37,003 nt of DNA, taken from GCA-003244245 sp036279835. GTDB lineage: Bacteria > Actinomycetota > Actinomycetes > Mycobacteriales > Pseudonocardiaceae. The notes under the pieces were generated by a model. That model saw only the letters and a list, made by a program, of their open reading frames with translations. It did no database searches and was not told where the DNA came from. The DNA lies in assembly GCA_036279835.1 (NCBI GenBank), contig DASUII010000100.1, positions 1-37,003 on the forward strand, given 5' to 3'. Positions 8,269 through 15,889 of the stretch are shown piece by piece. A program made the translations under genes and the position numbers. Every line of letters begins with the position of its first letter. The stretch's first letter is position 1.

Positions 8269-9666
8269 GTGTCGCTGGTCGGGGTGGTGGCAGCAGTCCC
8301 GTTCGGGCTGGAGTTCGTCGGGCGCGCGGAGGCGCGGACCATGCTGGGCTTGTTGCGGGCGGAGAACGCCGAGTTCGAAGCGGTTCTGGGTACCTCGGTC
8401 GAATTCATGGCGGACGCGAACCGGCATCACCAGCGGTGGATCATCCGCGACCGTGGTGACTCCGAGGAAGCCCCCACGCTGGCATGGGATCCAGCCAGAC
8501 GGGAACTGACGTCCTTCGCCAACTCAGCGGCGGAGTTCGCGACCACCCTGAACCTGCTGCACACTCTGGCCTGGAGCCAACAGACCCGTGCCACCGACAC
8601 GCCTCTGGCTGATTCTGTGCTTGCGGTCGACCGCATCTACACCGAAGTGACCAACACATACCCCGGGTTCGCACTGCGCGGCCTGGACTGGGACCAGATC
8701 ACCCAACGCCATGCCCGCCTGCCCGAAATGCATGGCGAGGAATTTCTGCTCGGCGTTCAGCGGTGGATCGCCGAGCTCGGCGACGCCCACACCTCGACTC
8801 GCCGCCCAACCCGCAGGTTTCATCCTCCTTATCGCGCCCGGATGACACCGGCCGGCGCCGAGCTCACACGCGTCCCGGATGGCTCGGCTGCCCATGAAGC
8901 CGCTGTTCGCACCGGCTGGATGATCGATGTCGCCAACCCGGCACGGTGGCTGACCACCTGCGGGGCCACACCCCAGCAGCACGCACAGGTCGCCGCTCGC
9001 AACTTTATGGCCATGACCGAACCCCAGCGCGAATTCACCGCCCGCGACCGCTGCGGCAACCACGCCCGCTGGAATGAAATAGCGATCGCGCCCACCCTGG
9101 ACTCCACCCTGCGCTGGCGGCATCTTGACCGACACCGCACCTACATCCAGCTCGACAGCTTCGACGGATCGCTCGATCTCGCCACCGGCTTCGACACCCT
9201 GTTCGCCGAAGCGCACGCACACCACAGCCAGTCGCTGATCTTGGATCTACGCGGCAATACCGGCGGAGCGCTGACCTCAGCAACCGCGCTACGTGACCGA
9301 TTCCTGCATGCCCACACCCAGCTAGGCAGCATCGCATTCACCACGGGCACCGGACAGCTGGCCGACCCAGTCCCACTCACCGGCGACCCCTCCCCCTCCA
9401 TGCGCTGGATTGGGCCGATCACCGTCCTGGTCGACGCCATGACCTATTCCGCCGCCGAAGACTTCCTGCTCGGGCTGCAAGGTCTCGAGCACGTCACCGT
9501 CTTAGGAGAACCCACCGGCGGAGGAAGCGGTCGGCCACGGACCATCACCATCACGTCCGAACTGACCCTCAGCATCAGCACCGCGCTCACCTACGACCGC
9601 AACCACCGCTGCATCGAACTCAACGGTCTACCCGTGGATGGACCCGCCGCGACCTTCGCTCGATAG
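8269..9666 (+). CDS. S41-family (C-terminal-processing-like) serine peptidase
   Basis: The C-terminal half is an S41/tail-specific-protease core. SLILDLRGNTGG is the strand-turn of the family, TYSAAEDFLLGLQ carries the nucleophilic Ser, and LGEPTGGGSGRPRTITI follows as usual. Upstream, VDRIYTEVTNTYPGFALRGLDWD and GDAHT match the helical N-terminal domain of bacterial S41 proteins. No signal peptide or PDZ domain is evident. The first ~100 residues (GTG start at 8269, after an in-frame TAA shortly upstream) have no obvious family match and no good ribosome binding site, so the start is uncertain and the protein may be N-terminally fused or shortened. The catalytic Lys is not assigned. Substrate unknown. 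9667-9784 holds no gene. Confidence 0.75.
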   Translation: MSLVGVVAAVPFGLEFVGRAEARTMLGLLRAENAEFEAVLGTSVEFMADANRHHQRWIIRDRGDSEEAPTLAWDPARRELTSFANSAAEFATTLNLLHTLAWSQQTRATDTPLADSVLAVDRIYTEVTNTYPGFALRGLDWDQITQRHARLPEMHGEEFLLGVQRWIAELGDAHTSTRRPTRRFHPPYRARMTPAGAELTRVPDGSAAHEAAVRTGWMIDVANPARWLTTCGATPQQHAQVAARNFMAMTEPQREFTARDRCGNHARWNEIAIAPTLDSTLRWRHLDRHRTYIQLDSFDGSLDLATGFDTLFAEAHAHHSQSLILDLRGNTGGALTSATALRDRFLHAHTQLGSIAFTTGTGQLADPVPLTGDPSPSMRWIGPITVLVDAMTYSAAEDFLLGLQGLEHVTVLGEPTGGGSGRPRTITITSELTLSISTALTYDRNHRCIELNGLPVDGPAATFAR

Positions 9667-9784
9667 CCTTCCGCCACCATCTTCAGAAGCAGCACGTCCT
9701 ACGGAACGTCGCAGGCCAAAGCAACTACAAACCGGGCCGGAAGTGGGTGACCTGTTGCCACGACTGCGCTATCGTGCTCGGCCG

Positions 9785-10447
9785 CTAGGCGGAACCGCGC
9801 GGGTGATCCCTCGGCTGAACGGCTGACAGCGAAAGGCAGGCTGCCCGGGCGGCACCGCCCTTAGCCGCCTGACCCAGAGCTGTGGGAGTGTCCGTCGCGT
9901 CGTCCACCACGATCGACCCTGGCCCCCGGTCTGTGAAGACGAAGGGCACTGTGGCGCGTGACGTACCTGAGCCGGCACCATCGGTGTGCACATCCAGCCA
10001 AACCTCGTTGCCCGGATTGGCGTATTCAGGGTTCGTCGATGTTTCGCCGGAGATAGAGGTGGGATTGACGGCGGGATCGACACGGTTCTGGTAAAGCGGC
10101 CCTTCCGCGGCGGGGTTAGGACTACAGGCGTTGACGTTCCCGTGCACCGCGTAACCCCGGTTGGGCAGCAAACCGGAGACCGTCAACTGCGCGTTAGTGG
10201 ACTCGTCCGACGGCGCCATCACGACCGTCAAGCGCGCGCCCGCCGGCGCCGATGTCGGGTTATAGGTGTATGCAAGGGTGCCGGTGTTGGGCGTTGAGGC
10301 CGACTCCGGCGTCGGCTGGGTGAGCGTGCCGTCGCCATGGAGGGTCATCGCAGTCACTGCCGGCATGCTGAGCCCGTTGTAAGCGCACGCCATCGGCGTC
10401 AGCGCCAGGATCGCCGTGACCGTGACCAGCCTGAGCCGCCGGCGCAT
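9785..10447 (-). CDS. SodC-like (Cu/Zn superoxide dismutase family) exported protein, copper ligands largely lost
   Basis: The N-terminus MRRRLRLVTVTAILALTPMAC is a signal peptide ending in a Cys that could be lipidated, although the lipobox is imperfect. The rest follows actinobacterial SodC-like lipoproteins: GLLPNRGYAVHGNVNAC, GPLYQNRVDPA, NPEYANPGNEVWLDV, FVFTDRGPGSIVV and ACLSL. In active relatives the first block reads HxH, the second GPHxQ, and a His follows the VV strand. Here they read HGN, GPLYQ and VVDD, so three of the four expected copper His residues are replaced. Dismutase activity is therefore doubtful. Alternative upstream ATG at 10474. A CsoR-like palindrome lies upstream. 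Confidence 0.7.
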   Translation of the reverse strand: MRRRLRLVTVTAILALTPMACAYNGLSMPAVTAMTLHGDGTLTQPTPESASTPNTGTLAYTYNPTSAPAGARLTVVMAPSDESTNAQLTVSGLLPNRGYAVHGNVNACSPNPAAEGPLYQNRVDPAVNPTSISGETSTNPEYANPGNEVWLDVHTDGAGSGTSRATVPFVFTDRGPGSIVVDDATDTPTALGQAAKGGAARAACLSLSAVQPRDHPRGSA

Positions 10448-10524
10448 AGACCGACCAATGGTTACCGATTGCATGCGCAGCTCGGCGCACGCCCACGCTG
10501 TGTGATTTCGATGACTCCGAGAAT

Positions 10525-10545
10525 GTCCCCTCATAGGGGTATAAT
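10525..10545 (-). promoter_or_regulatory. Candidate CsoR/RicR-like copper operator
   Basis: On the minus strand the sequence TATACCCCTATGAGGGGACA contains CCCCT and AGGGG arms around a 3-base centre, about 50-75 bases upstream of the possible SodC-like starts. Copper-sensing CsoR/RicR repressors bind ACCCC...GGGGT palindromes of similar layout. The plus strand also shows TATAAT at 10540-10545. Function is inferred from resemblance only. Confidence 0.35.
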
Positions 10546-10766
10546 GCCGCAATTTCAAACGGAGGGATAGGGCCTGGTCATACCACGGCAGGCATCTGGC
10601 CTCCCGGCGTTGCTTCCGAGCTCGGCGCTGTCAAGGTCGCGGCAGGACACGCCCCGGTCGCAGACACGCATCACCAGCCGTGGGCGGTTCAACTTCATCG
10701 TGTACGTCAGCGCATGCTGAACCGGCGCCGGAGGCACTGCGTCCGCGTCGTAGGGCACGTAGGCGT
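10546..10766. other. Intergenic stretch with no convincing gene
   Basis: Together with 10448-10545 this forms a gap of about 320 bases. A minus-strand open frame (10851-10555) crosses it. Its C-terminal part, starting at an internal methionine (MKLNRPRLVMRVCDRG), looks somewhat protein-like with two cysteines, but there is no recognisable family and it runs antisense-overlapped into the end of the zinc-ribbon gene on the same strand. I do not call it as a gene. Confidence 0.3.
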
Positions 10767-10973
10767 TCAGGCGACGTCGAACAGGTACTCGGGGCGCCGT
10801 CGGCGGCCGACACCGGTGTCGTGCCACCAGCGGCGTAGGCAGGTGCCGCACTGCACCCAGACCAGGTTGACGTCGGAATCAAGCAGGTACAGTGGAGTGT
10901 CGCCGCAGTAAGTGCAGGGCAGCCACGCGCGGCGGCCGCGGTCTGCTTGGGAATCCAGCATCATCTTGATCAC
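10767..10973 (-). CDS. Small zinc-ribbon protein
   Basis: The 68-residue product has two CxxC pairs, CTYCGDTPLYLL and WVQCGTCLRRWWHD, which together form a zinc-ribbon of the kind seen in small DNA- or RNA-binding proteins of actinobacterial plasmids and integrative elements. The C-terminus is basic (GRRRRPEYLF). The GTG start at 10973 overlaps the stop of the upstream DUF6400-like gene (GTGA), so the two are translationally coupled. Function is unknown. The overlap and small size argue for a mobile-element accessory pair. Confidence 0.6.
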   Translation of the reverse strand: MIKMMLDSQADRGRRAWLPCTYCGDTPLYLLDSDVNLVWVQCGTCLRRWWHDTGVGRRRRPEYLFDVA

Positions 10974-11188
10974 CTCGGGGTGTCGGGTAGCACACCGTCT
11001 GCGATGAGCAGGTCGTAGACGGCTTGCTGGTCGGAGCCGAGGTGGGTGTACAGCATTCGATGGGCTTCGGCTTCGTCGGTGTAGATCTGGGTGGGGTCCC
11101 AGTGCGGGCCGAGAGCATTCAGGACCGCGGCGAGGCGTGTGCCTTCATGCGCAGTGAGATCAATATTGAACGGGACGAGGCTGGCCAC
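10970..11188 (-). CDS. DUF6400-like small protein
   Basis: This 72-residue protein reads FNIDLTAHEGTRLAAVLNAL, GPHWDPTQIYTDEAEAHRML and DQQAVYDLLIADGVLP, which resembles the DUF6400 family of short actinobacterial proteins of unknown role. The pattern is a helical unit with a conserved GPxWDP turn. It is the first gene of a two-gene unit with the zinc-ribbon protein. GGAGGTG-like sequence (rev. comp. of cacctcc at about 11195) lies just upstream of the ATG at 11188 and serves as a good ribosome binding site. Such pairs are commonly carried by integrative elements; this context is family knowledge, not seen here. Confidence 0.62.
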   Translation of the reverse strand: MASLVPFNIDLTAHEGTRLAAVLNALGPHWDPTQIYTDEAEAHRMLYTHLGSDQQAVYDLLIADGVLPDTPR

Positions 11189-11505
11189 AACGCACCTCCG
11201 GGTCAGTTCGAGTCAAAGGTTGAGGCGTTTGACGCCAAGATCACTAACCTGGTCATCCCGGGCGTCATGCAGAAAGAGAGCGACGGAGCCATCCCCTGCG
11301 TACAATCAGGGGCCGGAAACTTCGGAAAATGCGTTTAATGACCTCAAGCCGTTGCTAGGCGCGCCAGATCAACATTTCCTTCGCGGCCCGCGCTCGGCCA
11401 AGGGCACGCACAACTGCAGCGGAGCCGGAGACTGTCACCTCTGGTCAACATCAAAATTGATCAACCAGAGCCGACGGTGGGCGCTGGCGGTGGCCTCCTT
11501 GGTAC
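11189..11505. other. Intergenic region, no gene seen
   Basis: This 317-base stretch separates the DUF6400-like gene from the next small minus-strand gene. Open frames crossing it are composition artefacts without motifs. It contains an imperfect AT-rich inverted repeat near 11443-11468 (TGGTCAAC ... GATCAACCA) that could be a binding site or the left-over of a mobile element, but it is too weak to call. Confidence 0.4.
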
Positions 11506-11856
11506 TCAGGCCGCCGGCCGCGCGGTGCCGGTCGAGGCTAGCCGCCCCAGGACGGTCGTGCCGGGCCGGTTGGTGTTAAAGGCGTAGATACCGGCTGCGT
11601 GACGAAGGCATCGCGTGGTGTCGGCGGCGAGGGCCTCAGCCTGCTGCAGGTGCGGTGTGACGGTGCCCCAGTCTGCCCAGCGGTCCCGGGCAGCCGCAGT
11701 GAGCTCGCCGAGGGAGCGGGCGATCCGCGCCAGGTCCCCGACCAGTGTCAGGATGTCGTCGTCAGTAGCGGTCATTGGCAAGGCAGTCGCGGTGGCCAAC
11801 GCCGCTGCTGCCACTTCAACTGGCGTATTGCTCGTCGACTCCATGACATTCGCCAT
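11506..11856 (-). CDS. Small hypothetical protein, alanine-rich and helical
   Basis: The 116-residue frame begins MANVMEST and contains a long predicted helical stretch (LVGDLARIARSLGELTAAAR, then HLQQAEALAADTTRCLRHAA). It has no membrane segment or catalytic motif I recognise. Codon third positions are mostly G or C, as expected for a real gene here. Small helical proteins of this kind are frequent in actinobacterial integrative elements. The start may be the first or the fifth residue (ATG 11856 or ATG 11844); neither has a strong ribosome binding site. Confidence 0.45.
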   Translation of the reverse strand: MANVMESTSNTPVEVAAAALATATALPMTATDDDILTLVGDLARIARSLGELTAAARDRWADWGTVTPHLQQAEALAADTTRCLRHAAGIYAFNTNRPGTTVLGRLASTGTARPAA

Positions 11857-12048
11857 TCATAGTTCAGCTCAGGCCGTGCACTACAACAGAGCTGGCCTTC
11901 CGGCTCCCTGATACACCCCCTGCACCCGTAATCTATGATCATCTGCGCCTGAGGCTGTCCCCGTCACACGAGCTGGCGTGGGCGGCCACGACACGCACAC
12001 CGGTGCGCCCCTCGACGAGCACGGTCAGGTCTTCTTCCATGACCTTTG
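11857..12048. other. Intergenic region near the island edge
   Basis: No gene is called here. On the minus strand a short frame from an ATG at 12040 to 11939 gives MEEDLTVLVEGRTGVRVVAA, which is protein-like but only 33 residues long and probably belongs to decayed sequence continuing from the NTF2-like remnant just upstream. Confidence 0.35.
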
Positions 12049-12174
12049 TCAGACGACCCGATCGTCAAGCAACTGATCCAACGCCGCGATGTTTCCAGCG
12101 AGCGGTGCCACCTGTAGGCGACGCTCGGCCTCGCGCAACTCATCCGTAAAGGTGGCTCGGCCATGAGGCCTCAT
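12049..12174 (-). pseudogene. NTF2/SnoaL-like protein, N-terminal remnant
   Basis: From the ATG at 12174 the frame reads TFTDELREAERRLQVAPLAG and then NIAALDQLLDDRVV before a stop. This is the first helix pair of SnoaL/DUF4440-type NTF2-fold proteins, which usually continue into a beta sheet of about 90 more residues. That continuation is absent in any frame, so only the first 41 residues remain. AAGGAG lies directly against the ATG. The region 12175-12481 up to the tRNA has no recognisable gene. Confidence 0.45.
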
Positions 12175-12481
12175 CTCCTTACGTGGCGACTCCTGGTCAA
12201 GGAACTGCCGGTCAACAACAGCATCCCGGCACCGCACCGGCTGGCCAAAGTCCCTTGGACGCCGCCCGACCTGGTAGCCGCCTGCGGCGGATTTGGCCAT
12301 GTTCAGTCGGACCGGACACCAATCCTGACCCTTACGATCTTGCAGTGCCCTCGTAGATCTGGGTGATCTCTCACCTGGCCGTCTCGGGCACCTGTTCGAA
12401 CCGGACGACGAGTCCGACACCTCACCCGCTAAGTGCGGTCAAGACCGGTTCCTACGAGGGTCGACCCGCGCGTTTTGACTG

Positions 12482-12554
12482 CTCCCCGAGTTGGACTTGA
12501 ACCAACAACCCTGCGATTAACAGTCGCATGCTCTGCCAATTGAGCTATCGGGGA
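12482..12554 (-). tRNA. tRNA-Asn (anticodon GTT)
   Basis: On the minus strand the sequence folds into a 73-base cloverleaf. The 7-base acceptor stem pairs TCCCCGA (12554-12548) with TCGGGGA (12489-12483), followed by the discriminator base G at 12482. The D loop contains AGCTCAATTGGCAGAGC, the anticodon loop is CTGTTAA with GTT at 12521-12519, and the T arm is GTTGGTTCAAGTCCAAC. CCA is not encoded. The 3' end faces the accessory region at lower coordinates, the usual orientation when an integrative element has used a tRNA 3' end as its attachment site. Confidence 0.95.
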
Positions 12555-12590
12555 AGGTACTAGGGGCCCGATCCTGCCAGTGGATCGACC

Positions 12591-12609
12591 GTGCGCCAGC
12601 GTAGCGCAC
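12591..12609 (-). terminator. Short hairpin after the methyltransferase gene
   Basis: GTGCGC and GCGCAC form a 6-base-pair stem around a 7-base loop, 17 bases past the stop of the trans-aconitate methyltransferase gene and before the tRNA. There is no T tract, so a termination role is a guess; it could equally separate the two transcripts. Confidence 0.3.
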
Positions 12610-12625
12610 CGCGCGCAGCACCCGG

Positions 12626-13381
12626 CTACCCGGCCTGCGCGACGGCGAAGATCCGGCGGAACGGAAACCAGGTCACCCCGTCGGCTCCCGCCGGGTAAGC
12701 GGCCCTCAGCCGCGGGGCGAGTTCCTGCCGGAACGCTGCCCAGTCTGCCGGCGACAGCGCCGCCCGGACCGGCCGCAGGGCGGTCCCAGTAATCCATTCG
12801 AGGACCGGGTCCGTGCCAGTGAGCCGGTGCAAGTAGGTGGTCTCCCAGACGTCAAGCTCCGTGGCGCGGGGTGCCAGCACCGCGGCGTACCCGGCGGGTT
12901 CGAGTACCGGGTAGGTGGTCCTGAGCTCGAACAGGTCCCGCCAGCGAGGTTCCGCGGCGAGCCGCGCTGTTTCGGCGTGGGAGGGCGCACTGAAATTGCC
13001 CGGGACTTGCAGGGCCAACCAGCCGCCAGCCGGTAGCTCCCGCATCCATTGCCGCAACAACTCGGCGTGCTCGGGCACCCACTGCAACACGGCGTTGCAC
13101 ACGACCAGGCCGATGCCGGGAACGGGTGACCAGCGACGAACGTCGCACAGCTCGGCGTGAATGCCCCGTTCGCGCGCGGCCTGCACCATCTCCGGCGAGC
13201 TGTCCAGCGCTATCACGCTGGCCATCGGCCAGCGCTTGGCCAGTAACCGGGTGAGATTGCCCGGCCCGCAGCCCAGATCCACCACCAGTGCCGGGTCCCG
13301 GACATTTACCCGGGCCAGCAGGTCGTGAAACGGCCGGGCACGGTGGTCACCGAACGCAAGATAGGTCTCTGGATCCCACAC
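12626..13381 (-). CDS. tam: Trans-aconitate 2-methyltransferase-like SAM-dependent methyltransferase
   Basis: The 251-residue protein is a class I methyltransferase. ALVVDLGCGPGNLTRLLA is the SAM-binding motif I, VIALDSSPEMVQAAR is motif II, and VVCNAVLQWVPEHAELLR is the post-motif helix. The start WDPETYLAFGDHRARPFHDL and the region LRQWMRELPAGGWLALQVPG match trans-aconitate methyltransferase, which methylates the toxic isomer of aconitate. The GTG at 13381 is chosen: GAGGAGGTC lies nine bases upstream and the family normally begins at this WDP. Longer frames to 13573 lack sense. Related short-chain methyltransferases cannot be excluded from sequence alone. Confidence 0.82.
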   Translation of the reverse strand: MWDPETYLAFGDHRARPFHDLLARVNVRDPALVVDLGCGPGNLTRLLAKRWPMASVIALDSSPEMVQAARERGIHAELCDVRRWSPVPGIGLVVCNAVLQWVPEHAELLRQWMRELPAGGWLALQVPGNFSAPSHAETARLAAEPRWRDLFELRTTYPVLEPAGYAAVLAPRATELDVWETTYLHRLTGTDPVLEWITGTALRPVRAALSPADWAAFRQELAPRLRAAYPAGADGVTWFPFRRIFAVAQAG

Positions 13382-13430
13382 CGCCGCCGCGACCTCCTCG
13401 CTGTCAGTAACCGAAACTACAGCTACGAAA

Positions 13431-13964
13431 CTAGCCCGACGGTGACAGCCGCTGCAGCACCTCGCTGACCATCGCCTCCACCGCGCCGGGCGCGGTACCC
13501 GGATCGGCACGCACCTGCAGCACCACACCGTCCAGACCGGGAACCCGGCGCTGCACGAACCAGGCGCCACCACCGGGAAGCCCGCAACGATGGCTGGACC
13601 GGATCGAGCTGGTGACCCGCTCGCGCACCACTTCGGGGACCGTGCCGGGCTGCGCTAGCGCGAACCGCCGGGGCGGCAGGTCGGCCAGCAGCACGGCCGT
13701 ACCCACGGTGCCCGTGGCGACGGCTTCGGTGACCACCAGCGCGCTGCGGTCCCACACGGCCTTGCTCACCAGGTGCCAGCCCACGCGGCGGGACTCGGCA
13801 CCCTCGGGCACCCACAGCCCCAACCGGGTCAACACCAGGTGCCCGCCGCCCGCCAGCTCTCCCGTCGTCACGATCGGTTCGTCGGCCTCCAGGGTGCCGG
13901 TGAATCCGGCGGGCAGCTCAGGCACCGCGGCAAAGCGTCGCAACAAACGCCTCCAGCCACTCAC
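13431..13964 (-). CDS. Conserved hypothetical protein coupled to dnaG
   Basis: The 177-residue protein has no transmembrane segment or catalytic motif I recognise. Segments such as TGELAGGGHLVLTRLGLWVP and GWHLVSKAVWD suggest a mostly beta fold, similar to an unnamed family often found directly after dnaG in Pseudonocardiales and relatives. Its GTG start at 13964 overlaps the dnaG stop (GTGA), so it is co-translated with primase. The context suggests expression with replication genes, but no role follows from that. It ends 49 bases before the methyltransferase start. Confidence 0.7.
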   Translation of the reverse strand: MSGWRRLLRRFAAVPELPAGFTGTLEADEPIVTTGELAGGGHLVLTRLGLWVPEGAESRRVGWHLVSKAVWDRSALVVTEAVATGTVGTAVLLADLPPRRFALAQPGTVPEVVRERVTSSIRSSHRCGLPGGGAWFVQRRVPGLDGVVLQVRADPGTAPGAVEAMVSEVLQRLSPSG

Positions 13965-15889
13965 GCCTGCGCGCCTAATGCCTGCTCACGAAGTGCCCGG
14001 TAGTACTGCTCCAGCGCAACCAGATCACCGAAGTGCTGGTGGTAGGACTGTGCATCCTCGATCGGTGAGATCCGTTGCAACCGCGACTTGATCTCGGCGA
14101 CCTGGCGCCCGACGACCGTAGCCTGCAGGCTGGCGAGCAGGCTGCCGATGTAGCGCACGTCGTCCTCGGCGCTGCCCTTGGCCCGCAGCGTCTCCACGGC
14201 GAGCTCAGTGACCAGTGATCGCTGGGGACAGTGCCCGGCGACCGCGTCGACCCACGCCGGACCGGACATCCCTGCGGCGGTGCCGCCTGCAGCCAGCACT
14301 GCCGCGTGCACCTGCGCATAGACGGGATGGGTGAACGCGTCGGTCGGCAGCGCGTCATACACCGGCCCGGTGATCGCTGGTTCCTGCAGTACCGCCTTGA
14401 GCACCTCGCGCTGAGCCTGCAGCCGAACATCATCCCGCGCCGGGAGATCTGCGCCGTTCTCCTCCGGGGAAGTGCTCCGAGTGCGTCCACCCCGGTTTTT
14501 CGTGGCTGCTGGCGCTGAGCTGTCTTTCTTGGCCGCCGCCGCTGAGCTGCTTGTCGTCTCGCCAGCGGCCTCCCGAACCCGGCTGCGCACGGTAGCGATG
14601 TCGTCCCAGCCGACCCAGCCGGCAAGCTGCCGGGCGTACTCGTCGCGCAGCGACACGTTCTTGATCTGGGCGACCAGCGGGACGGTGCGCCGCAAGGCCG
14701 CTACCCGGCCTTCCGCGGTGTCCAGGTCATGCTCGGCAAGCAGCGTCCGCACCGCGAAGGTGAACAGCGGCTGGCGCCGCGCCACCAGATCGCGCACCGC
14801 GGCGTCGCCCTTGGCCTCGCGCAGCTCACACGGGTCCATCCCGTCCGGCGCGATCGCGATGAAGGTCTGCGCGGAGAAGCGCTGCTCGTCGTCGAAAGCC
14901 TTCAGTGCCGCCTTCTGCCCGGCCTCGTCGCCGTCGAATACGAAGATCACTTCGCCATGGAACTCGAAATCGTCCATCAGTAGCCGGCGCAGCACCGAGA
15001 TGTGCTCCGCGCCGAAGGCCGTGCCGCAGGACGCGAGCGCCGTGGGTACCCCCGCCAGGTGCATCGCCATCACGTCGGTGTAGCCCTCGACCACGACGAC
15101 CTGGCGGCGTCGAGCTATCTCCCGCTTGGCCAGGTCCAACCCGAAAAGCACCTGCGACTTCCGGTACAGCGGCGTCTCAGAGGTGTTGAGGTACTTAGCC
15201 TCGACGCGATCGTCGTCGAATAGGCGCCGCGCGCCGAAACCCACCACATCCCCCCCGAGGTCGCGGATCGGCCACAGCAGCCTGCGGTGAAAACGGTCTA
15301 TCGGTCCCCGCTGGCCTTCCCGGGACACCCCGGCCTTGACCAGCTCATCAACGGAGAATCCCCGGCCCAGCAGGTGTTTGGTGAGCTGATCCCAACCCGC
15401 AGGGGCGAAGCCGCAGCCGAACGTGCTGGCCGCCTGCTGGGTGAACCCGCGCTGCATCAGGAACTCCCGGGCTGGCTGCGCTTCGGCCGAGCTCAACTGC
15501 TCGGCGTAGAACTCCTGCGCCAACTTGTTCGCCTCGACCAGCCGGGATCGGGTGCCGCGGTCGCGCTGCACCGAGGAGCCGCCGCCGGTGTAGGTCAGCT
15601 GGATCCCGACCCGATCAGCCAGCCGCTCGACAGCTTCGACGAAGCCGAGGTGCTCGATCTTCATCATGAAGTCGACGACAGAGCCGCCTTCGCCGCAGCC
15701 GAAGCAGTGGAAGGTGCCATGCGCGGGGCGGACGTTGAATGACGGGGACTTCTCATCGTGGAAGGGGCACAACCCCTTGAGCGAATCCGCACCGGCCCGA
15801 CGCAGCGCGACGTACTCGCCGACGACCTCGTCGATCCGGTTGCGCTCGCGGACCTCAGCGATGTCCTCGTCCCGGATCCGTCCTGCCAT
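13961..15889 (-). CDS. dnaG: DNA primase
   Basis: The 642-residue primase synthesises RNA primers for the replication fork. The N-terminal CHC2 zinc-binding domain uses C41, H44, C62 and C65 (LCPFHDEKSPSF, FHCFGCGEGG). The TOPRIM catalytic core shows VVVEGYTDVMAMHLAGV and VIFVFDGDEAGQKAAL with the acidic metal ligands. A Ser/Ala/Lys-rich linker around residues 430-470 leads to the C-terminal helicase-binding domain. Length and domain order are normal. The ATG at 15889 fits the family start (MAGRIRDEDIAEVRER). It is followed in overlap by the conserved hypothetical gene and then by the methyltransferase and tRNA-Asn. Confidence 0.97.
   Translation of the reverse strand: MAGRIRDEDIAEVRERNRIDEVVGEYVALRRAGADSLKGLCPFHDEKSPSFNVRPAHGTFHCFGCGEGGSVVDFMMKIEHLGFVEAVERLADRVGIQLTYTGGGSSVQRDRGTRSRLVEANKLAQEFYAEQLSSAEAQPAREFLMQRGFTQQAASTFGCGFAPAGWDQLTKHLLGRGFSVDELVKAGVSREGQRGPIDRFHRRLLWPIRDLGGDVVGFGARRLFDDDRVEAKYLNTSETPLYRKSQVLFGLDLAKREIARRRQVVVVEGYTDVMAMHLAGVPTALASCGTAFGAEHISVLRRLLMDDFEFHGEVIFVFDGDEAGQKAALKAFDDEQRFSAQTFIAIAPDGMDPCELREAKGDAAVRDLVARRQPLFTFAVRTLLAEHDLDTAEGRVAALRRTVPLVAQIKNVSLRDEYARQLAGWVGWDDIATVRSRVREAAGETTSSSAAAAKKDSSAPAATKNRGGRTRSTSPEENGADLPARDDVRLQAQREVLKAVLQEPAITGPVYDALPTDAFTHPVYAQVHAAVLAAGGTAAGMSGPAWVDAVAGHCPQRSLVTELAVETLRAKGSAEDDVRYIGSLLASLQATVVGRQVAEIKSRLQRISPIEDAQSYHQHFGDLVALEQYYRALREQALGAQA

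Noticed and set aside
10555..10851. Minus-strand frame with an internal start MKLNRPRL
   Set aside because: No family match, no clear ribosome binding site, and overlap with the zinc-ribbon gene.
11443..11468. AT-rich imperfect inverted repeat in the gap after the DUF6400-like gene
   Set aside because: Too many mismatches and no gene start close enough to give it meaning.
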